DNA of 64,000 nt from Opitutia bacterium Tous-C1TDCM (GTDB lineage: Bacteria; Verrucomicrobiota; Verrucomicrobiia; Opitutales; Opitutaceae), in contig NEUS01000003.1 in NCBI GenBank assembly GCA_002288455.1, positions 1 through 64,000 of the forward strand, in the 5' to 3' direction. How positions within the stretch are numbered: position 1 is the stretch's first letter; each line of letters starts with the position of its first letter. Shown one piece after another: positions 59,684 through 64,000 of this stretch. The position numbers and the translations under genes were made by a program. A model generated the notes under the pieces. That model was given only the letters and a program-made list of their open reading frames with translations. It ran no database searches and was not told where the DNA came from.

Positions 59684-62106
59684 GGGCCGCGGGACCGGCG
59701 GCCGGCGTGGGACTCGAGGAGGGTGCGGATGTTTTCCCTACGGTAAGTCTTCGCGAGCGGCTCCAGCGCATCGGCCAACGGGTCGCCGCGCAAGTCCGCG
59801 AGGCGAAGCCGCAGCAGCGAAATTTCGCCGCGGCGGGCGATGCCGAGCAACTCGTCGATCACCGCGGGATCCAGCGCGGTACCGGCGCGGGCCGGCGCGG
59901 CGGCGGGGCCGGCGGCCGTTTCGCCGGTCCACTCGACCTGAAGCGCCATGCCGAGGCGGGCGAGCAGTTCGTCTTCGCGGAACGGTTTCGGAAGAAAATC
60001 GTCGCACCCGGCGGCAAAGGCGTCATCGCGCCCGAAGCTCAGCACCGACGCGGACATCGCGATCAGCTTCAGGCCTGAGCCGTGCGCGGCGCGGAGCCGT
60101 CGGGCGAGCGTGAAGCCGTCCATGCCGCCCATGCGCAGGTCGAGCAGGACGAGATCCGGCCGCTCGGCGGCGGCGAGCGCGAGGGCTTCCTCGCCGGTCA
60201 CAGCCTCGCTGATCTCGAAACCGAGCGGCGCCAGCAACTCGCGCAGGACGCTGCGGTTGATCGCGACGTCGTCGACGACGAGCAGGCGACGCCGCGGTCC
60301 GCGGTAGCCGGTGATCTCGCCGGCGTGGCGGCGTTCGGCGGCGGCATCGGCGGCGAGCACCGGCAGCCGGACGGCGAAGCGGAAGGTCGAACCGGCGCCG
60401 GGCGCGCTGTCGAGTTCGAGCGTGCCGCCCATCAGTTCCACCAAGCGGCGGCTGATCGCCAAGCCGAGGCCGGTTCCGGGTTCGGGCGGCCGGCCGTCGG
60501 TCGCCTGCTGGAACGGCTGGAAAAGACGGTCGCGGTCCGCGGCGGCGATGCCGACGCCGGTGTCGCGGACAACGAAGGCGACCGTTTCGGTCGCGGCATC
60601 CCGGATCGCAATTTCGAAAACGACGCTGCCGTGCGGGGTGAACTTGAGGGCGTTGCCGAGCAGGTTGTCGAGGACCTGCCGGAGCTTGATCGCGTCGCCG
60701 ATCACGAGGTCGGGCAAGTCCGGGGCCGGGGTGAAGGCGAAGGCGAGGCCCTTCTTTTCAAAGCGGTCGCTGAGGGCGGCGGCGACATCGCGCAGCAGTT
60801 GCGGCAGATGGAAGGGAGCCGGCGCCAATTCCATGCGGCCCGCCTCGATCTTCGAGAAATCGAGCACCTCGTTGATCATGCGGAGCAGATGCTCGCCGGC
60901 GGATTGCACGATCTGCACGCGTTCGCGGTTCCGCGGAGTCAGTTCCTTGTCCTTGTTCAGCACCTGCGCGTAGCCGATGACGCCGTTGAGCGGGGTGCGC
61001 AGCTCGTGGCTCATGTTCGCGAGGAAAAGGCTCTTCGCGCGGTTGGCGGTATCCGCGGCATCCTTTGCCACCTTGAGTTCGGCCGTGCGTTGCGCGACGA
61101 GCTGTTCGAGACGGGTGCGTTCGCGTTCCGCGTGGCGCAGGCGCCAGCGGATGAAGCCGGCGACGGCGGCGAGGGCGGCGACGGCGTAACCGGCGAGGGC
61201 GCCGGGGCTGCGGTGCCACGGGGGCGCGACACGGAAGGTGAGCCGGGCCGTCTTGCTGACGAAGCCGTCGGCATCGACGGCGCGCACCTCGAAGACGAAG
61301 GGGCCGCCGATGAGGTTGGTGAAGACGGTTTCGTTGCCGGCCGCCGGAGCGGACCACTCTTCGCGGAAGCCGAGCAGGCGGGTCTGGTACCGCAGCGCCG
61401 CGCCGGAGCGGTAGCGGGGTGCGGCGTAGCGGAGGGTGGTGGGCAAATTGGAAAAGGGCAGGTGCAGTTCGGTTCCCGGTGCGGTGGACCACGCGCGTTC
61501 GCCGGTCATGAAGCGCCGGATCACCGGGGTCCAAGGTGCGCCGGCCCGTTGGGTATCCAGCGTGTCCAATTCCATTCGGGCGATGGCGGTGGGACTCTTG
61601 GTCCAAAGGGCGGGCCGGTCGCCTTCCGCTTCGACCAAAATCAGTCCGGCGCCAAACCGGCCGACTCCGGCCTGCCAATGGGCCGGCGCATCCTTCCATC
61701 CGAACGACTCCGGCCCGGTCGCGCGGAAGTAGCCGAAGGGGCGCACGGCGGCGACCGTACCGGACCACGCCGCGGTCCAGGCCCGGCCGACGGCGTCGGC
61801 GATGACGGGCATGAAGCGCAATTGGTTCACGCCCTCGATCCGGTAGCGGTCATCGGCCGAGAAGGTCCTCGTGGCCGCCTGCCGCCGGTACATGCCCGTG
61901 TCTGTGAGGAAATGGAGTTCGTCGAAGAGGGAGAAAACGCCCGTCCAACTTTTCCCTTCCGGCAAGCCGGCTTGCCCGAGGGGATGGGATTCCGCCGTGA
62001 CGCGGGTCCAGGCGGCGTCGGACGGAGCCAGCCGCCAGAATCCGCTGGCGGCCGTGCCGACCCAGAGCGAGCCGTCGGCGGCTTCGGTTCCGTTCCAGAG
62101 TAGCAC
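59680..62106 (-). CDS. hybrid sensor histidine kinase, C-terminal portion (frameshifted gene)
   Basis: About 808 residues in this frame: the last propeller blades (GSLWVGTAASGFWRL), a Y_Y_Y domain (FEVRAVDADGFVSKTARLTFRVAPPWHR), one membrane span (GALAGYAVAALAAVAGFIRW), a coiled coil, HisKA with the phosphorylated His in FLANMSHELRTPLNGVIGY, HATPase_c (NLLGNALKFTPHG, DTGVGIAAADRDRLFQPF, GTGLGLAISRRLVELMGG) and a receiver (VVDDVAINRS, DLVLLDLRMGGMDG, LPKPF). The GTG at 62106 is only where this frame opens; the real N-terminus is encoded in another frame upstream (61827-63536). It pairs with the LuxR response regulator downstream by an ATGA overlap. Confidence 0.92.
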   Translation of the reverse strand: MLLWNGTEAADGSLWVGTAASGFWRLAPSDAAWTRVTAESHPLGQAGLPEGKSWTGVFSLFDELHFLTDTGMYRRQAATRTFSADDRYRIEGVNQLRFMPVIADAVGRAWTAAWSGTVAAVRPFGYFRATGPESFGWKDAPAHWQAGVGRFGAGLILVEAEGDRPALWTKSPTAIARMELDTLDTQRAGAPWTPVIRRFMTGERAWSTAPGTELHLPFSNLPTTLRYAAPRYRSGAALRYQTRLLGFREEWSAPAAGNETVFTNLIGGPFVFEVRAVDADGFVSKTARLTFRVAPPWHRSPGALAGYAVAALAAVAGFIRWRLRHAERERTRLEQLVAQRTAELKVAKDAADTANRAKSLFLANMSHELRTPLNGVIGYAQVLNKDKELTPRNRERVQIVQSAGEHLLRMINEVLDFSKIEAGRMELAPAPFHLPQLLRDVAAALSDRFEKKGLAFAFTPAPDLPDLVIGDAIKLRQVLDNLLGNALKFTPHGSVVFEIAIRDAATETVAFVVRDTGVGIAAADRDRLFQPFQQATDGRPPEPGTGLGLAISRRLVELMGGTLELDSAPGAGSTFRFAVRLPVLAADAAAERRHAGEITGYRGPRRRLLVVDDVAINRSVLRELLAPLGFEISEAVTGEEALALAAAERPDLVLLDLRMGGMDGFTLARRLRAAHGSGLKLIAMSASVLSFGRDDAFAAGCDDFLPKPFREDELLARLGMALQVEWTGETAAGPAAAPARAGTALDPAVIDELLGIARRGEISLLRLRLADLRGDPLADALEPLAKTYRRENIRTLLESHAGRRSRGP

Positions 62107-63536
62107 CCCGGGGGCAACGTGAGCAAACGCCGCGTTGAGCCATCGCGCAGGTCGAGCACGTGAACCCCGCCGTCGGCGCCGGCGACGAAGAACCGCCCTG
62201 GCGTCGCGAAGCTGGTCTTGATCATGGTGATCTTCGCCTTCGGATCCAGTACCCGGCGCCGACCCGCGGAAGTCAGGAGTTCAACATGGTCGTCGCTGCC
62301 GAAGAGCAGACCGGCCGAAGTGGAGCGGAGGTTGTCGCAGCTTTCCGGGACCCGCGGATCCGACACGAACCGCGCGGGGATGCCGGCGGCGGGCTTGCCC
62401 GCTTCGAGGCGCATGAGGCCGTGGGTGGAGCCGGCGTACAACACGCCGTCGTGGCGCACGAGCGAGCCCGAAGAGCCGATGGGGAACGCGTTGCGTTCGT
62501 CGAAGACCGTGACGCCCGGGGCGAGGTCGAGGCGGATCAGGCCGTTGGCGGTCCCGAGCCAGAGCCCGAGGTCGGCGTCCAGCGCCGCCCCGAGAATCGC
62601 GGGGTTGGCCAGGCCGGTCTTGGCATCGAGGACTTGCGCGCCCTGGAGCGCGGCATCGGCCAAGACCACCCCGCGGCTGTTGGCGCGGACAAAGACCGCC
62701 CGGCCGTCCGGCAACGCCAACACGCGGAGCAGCGGCACGGCGACGAGCGGATCGAGCACGGACGCGATCTTCCCGAGCCGGCCGGACACGGGGTCGAAGG
62801 TGTACAGGCCCTCGCCTTCAATCACGGCGAGCGCGGTGGCACCGGGGCGTTCCAGCAGTTGGATTTCGCGTCCGGCCGTCTGGCGCCCTTCGGCGAGCGC
62901 GCGAAAATCGCCGTCGGCGAAGACCAGCAGACCGCGGTTCGAGTCCTGCAAAAATACCTGGTCGCCGACCGTGAAAAGCTGGGCCCGGGTTTCCGGGGGC
63001 AACGGCAGCAACCGTGCGCGGTCGGCGGCAAAATGCAAAATGCCGTTGCTGGTGGCGGCGAAGACGCCGTCGCGCCCGGCGACGAGCGCTCGCATCCGGC
63101 CGAACTTGCCCTCCGCCCCCGGCAACCGGGACGTGCGGGAAACGTACCGCAGTTGGCCGTCGGCCGCGGCGGCGGCGATGATCCCGATCTCGTTGTCCCC
63201 GCCCGCCCACATTGTGCCTTCGCGGTCCCGGCAAAGCGCCGTCACGTAGGTGGCGGGGACAGCGATTTTTTCGTGGGTCACACCATCGTAGAGGATCGCG
63301 GCGTGATAGGTGCCGAAAAGGGTGAAGCCCTCGGCGGTATGCGCCACCGCCGTGACGCGGCTGAAGCCGTCGTAGTCGTCGGAGGAAAAATAACGCTGCA
63401 GCGGCAGACCGAGTTCGGCGGGCAACGCCGCGGCGGGGCCGGAGGCTTTTTCGGCGGCGCGGTGGGGTGTTGCCAAAACGGCAACCGCCGCCAGCAGGGC
63501 GGCACAAAAGGGGAAGCGGGCGCGCGGGCGGACCAC
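61827..63536 (-). CDS. sensor kinase propeller region, N-terminal portion (frameshifted gene)
   Basis: This is the first part of the same gene as 59680-62106. The GTG at 63536 opens a signal peptide (ARFPFCAALLAAVAVLATPH); the track start at 63701 would overlap the LysR gene by more than 150 nt. Repeated two-component-regulator propeller blades are clear: AEGFTLFGTYHAAILYDG, REGTMWAGGDNEIGII, ADLGLWLGTANGLIRLDL, GVHVLDLRDGSTRRLL. After about position 62107 the frame reads unrelated sequence (GCYSGTEPKPP...) to a stop at 61827. As a whole the protein would be a periplasmic propeller sensor of the type found with polysaccharide-utilisation genes. Confidence 0.85.
   Translation of the reverse strand: MVRPRARFPFCAALLAAVAVLATPHRAAEKASGPAAALPAELGLPLQRYFSSDDYDGFSRVTAVAHTAEGFTLFGTYHAAILYDGVTHEKIAVPATYVTALCRDREGTMWAGGDNEIGIIAAAAADGQLRYVSRTSRLPGAEGKFGRMRALVAGRDGVFAATSNGILHFAADRARLLPLPPETRAQLFTVGDQVFLQDSNRGLLVFADGDFRALAEGRQTAGREIQLLERPGATALAVIEGEGLYTFDPVSGRLGKIASVLDPLVAVPLLRVLALPDGRAVFVRANSRGVVLADAALQGAQVLDAKTGLANPAILGAALDADLGLWLGTANGLIRLDLAPGVTVFDERNAFPIGSSGSLVRHDGVLYAGSTHGLMRLEAGKPAAGIPARFVSDPRVPESCDNLRSTSAGLLFGSDDHVELLTSAGRRRVLDPKAKITMIKTSFATPGRFFVAGADGGVHVLDLRDGSTRRLLTLPPGCYSGTEPKPPTARSGSARPPADSGGWLRPTPPGPASRRNPIPSGKPACRKGKVGRAFSPSSTNSISSQTRACTGGRRPRGPSRPMTATGSRA
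62105..62115 (-). other. frameshift site at C5G4 homopolymer in the kinase gene
   Basis: On the minus strand TTGCCCCCGGGGTGCTA: the upstream frame reads L-P-P-G-C and leaves the propeller pattern, while the other frame reads V-L-L-W-N-G-T and continues it. One extra G or C in the run would join the two into one ORF of about 1285 residues. Confidence 0.85.
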
Positions 63537-63544
63537 GCGCGCAG

Positions 63545-64000
63545 TCAGGCGGGCGCGCCGGGACCGGTCAACCCGCGGCGCCTGCGCAATGTCTGCACCG
63601 GCGTACGGGTTCCGGCCGCGGTGGGCGGCGGAGGACGCGTAGCCGTGGCGACGGCGAGAAACGCCGCGAGGGCCGGCGCGGGCGCGGTTTCGCCGCTCCA
63701 ACCCAGCACCAGCCGGCTTTCCGGCGCCGGGCCCTGCAAGGCGCGGAACGCGACCTCGGGCGGCAGGTGCTGCGCCTCCGAGGGCGTCATGAAGGTGACG
63801 CCGAGGCCGGCACGGACGAGACCGATGCCGTTGGCGCGCGGCCAGATTTCCTCCGCGATCCGGGGCGTGACCCCGGCGGCGGCGAAAGCGGCGAGAACCC
63901 GGTCGAAGAAACCGGGATTGTGGGAGCGCGGGAACAGGACGAAGGGAGTGGCGGCAAGCTCGCGCAACCGGAGCGTGCGCCGGGCCGCGAGCGGGTGGGC
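63545..64000 (-). CDS. LysR-family regulator, C-terminal effector-binding part (runs off window end)
   Basis: The minus-strand frame is open to position 64000 (151 residues visible). The sequence AHPLAARRTLRLRELAATPF, then VLFPRSHNPGFFDRVLAAFAAAGVTPRIAEE and GLVRAGLGVTFMTPSEA matches the second subdomain of LysR substrate-binding domains. The helix-turn-helix lies outside the window. The tail (about the last 35 residues) is Pro/Arg-rich and may not fold. The stop is 8 nt before the likely kinase GTG start, so the two may be cotranscribed. The track start at 63967 is an internal TTG. Confidence 0.88.
   Translation of the reverse strand, partial: AHPLAARRTLRLRELAATPFVLFPRSHNPGFFDRVLAAFAAAGVTPRIAEEIWPRANGIGLVRAGLGVTFMTPSEAQHLPPEVAFRALQGPAPESRLVLGWSGETAPAPALAAFLAVATATRPPPPTAAGTRTPVQTLRRRRGLTGPGAPA

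Noticed and set aside
61961-61976. GGCAAGCCGGCTTGCC palindrome as a repeat inserted in the kinase gene
   Set aside because: It is 16 bp, in frame and encodes ordinary residues (GQAG); chance is likely in GC-rich coding DNA.
62106-62106. GTG at 62106 as the true start of the sensor kinase
   Set aside because: Upstream propeller blades in the other frame continue the same domain, so this is a frame opening after a frameshift, not a start.

Overview
The window looks like a chromosomal segment of a Verrucomicrobiota bacterium, most likely Opitutaceae or a close relative. This rests on gene content and not on a marker-gene search: high GC, Opitutaceae-style TonB receptor N-terminus (ELSPFTV...TLAGSRLNT), a PSCyt1/DUF1549/DUF1553 plus DUF1501 gene pair, two PVC-type CxxCH haem proteins, many DUF1080 proteins, cysteine-type sulfatases and Tat-exported Gfo/Idh/MocA and TIM-barrel proteins. 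Almost no gene start has a Shine-Dalgarno sequence. No rRNA, tRNA, CRISPR array, transposase or phage gene was seen.

Layout. 1-8754 (minus strand) is one tight operon: ECF sigma factor, membrane anti-sigma-like FecR protein with a LamG tail, TonB-dependent receptor, then three sulfatases, the last cut by the window edge. Divergent from it (8997-14425) are a PSCyt/DUF1553 protein, a DUF1501 protein and a DUF1080 protein, closed by a strong terminator. 14493-17747 (minus) holds rnc, two ABC-2 permeases without an ATPase, and parA. 17918-18313 encodes zinc-free bL36 and bL31. 18469-22684 has a DUF1015 protein and two different Na+/H+ antiporter-like proteins. 22844-37644 is a sugar-oxidation region: DUF1080 proteins, a Tat beta-propeller, a DUF2062 protein, Gfo/Idh/MocA oxidoreductase, TIM-barrel isomerase and two large haem proteins. 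37668-41859 has a rhomboid-like protein, a sialate O-acetylesterase and a fourth sulfatase. 42001-56853 is mostly housekeeping: lysS, a LolC/E permease, a YdeI-like protein, a ParB-like protein, a lipoprotein cyclophilin, lpdA, a CBS/DRTGG pyrophosphatase, a pseudopilin, an ilvE-like aminotransferase, and mcsA-mcsB-clpC. 56987-64000 has a secreted transglutaminase-like protein, a LuxR-type response regulator, a frameshifted propeller hybrid histidine kinase and the end of a LysR regulator.

How they work together (inference). The first operon looks like a self-regulated uptake and desulfation locus for a sulfated polysaccharide. The 26-37 kb block resembles a periplasmic 3-keto-glycoside pathway (C3 oxidation, isomerisation or elimination, DUF1080 cleavage) that could pass electrons to the c-type haem proteins.

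The most unusual signal lies between the genes. At least nine intergenic spacers carry short arrays of degenerate 7-nt units (TGCGGAN, ACCGGAN, NGTTGAN/NGTTCGG, or GGAAANN-like 7-8-mers). Each array is homogeneous within itself but differs from the others, and several are followed by an inverted copy that would form a long hairpin. Several fill a spacer exactly from stop codon to start codon, some supply the stop codon of the neighbouring gene, and one (26088-26249) is bracketed by a 10-bp direct repeat and separates a gene from its own terminator, as if it had inserted there. A second family of GGGGCGCGCC-type palindromes occurs at three other sites.
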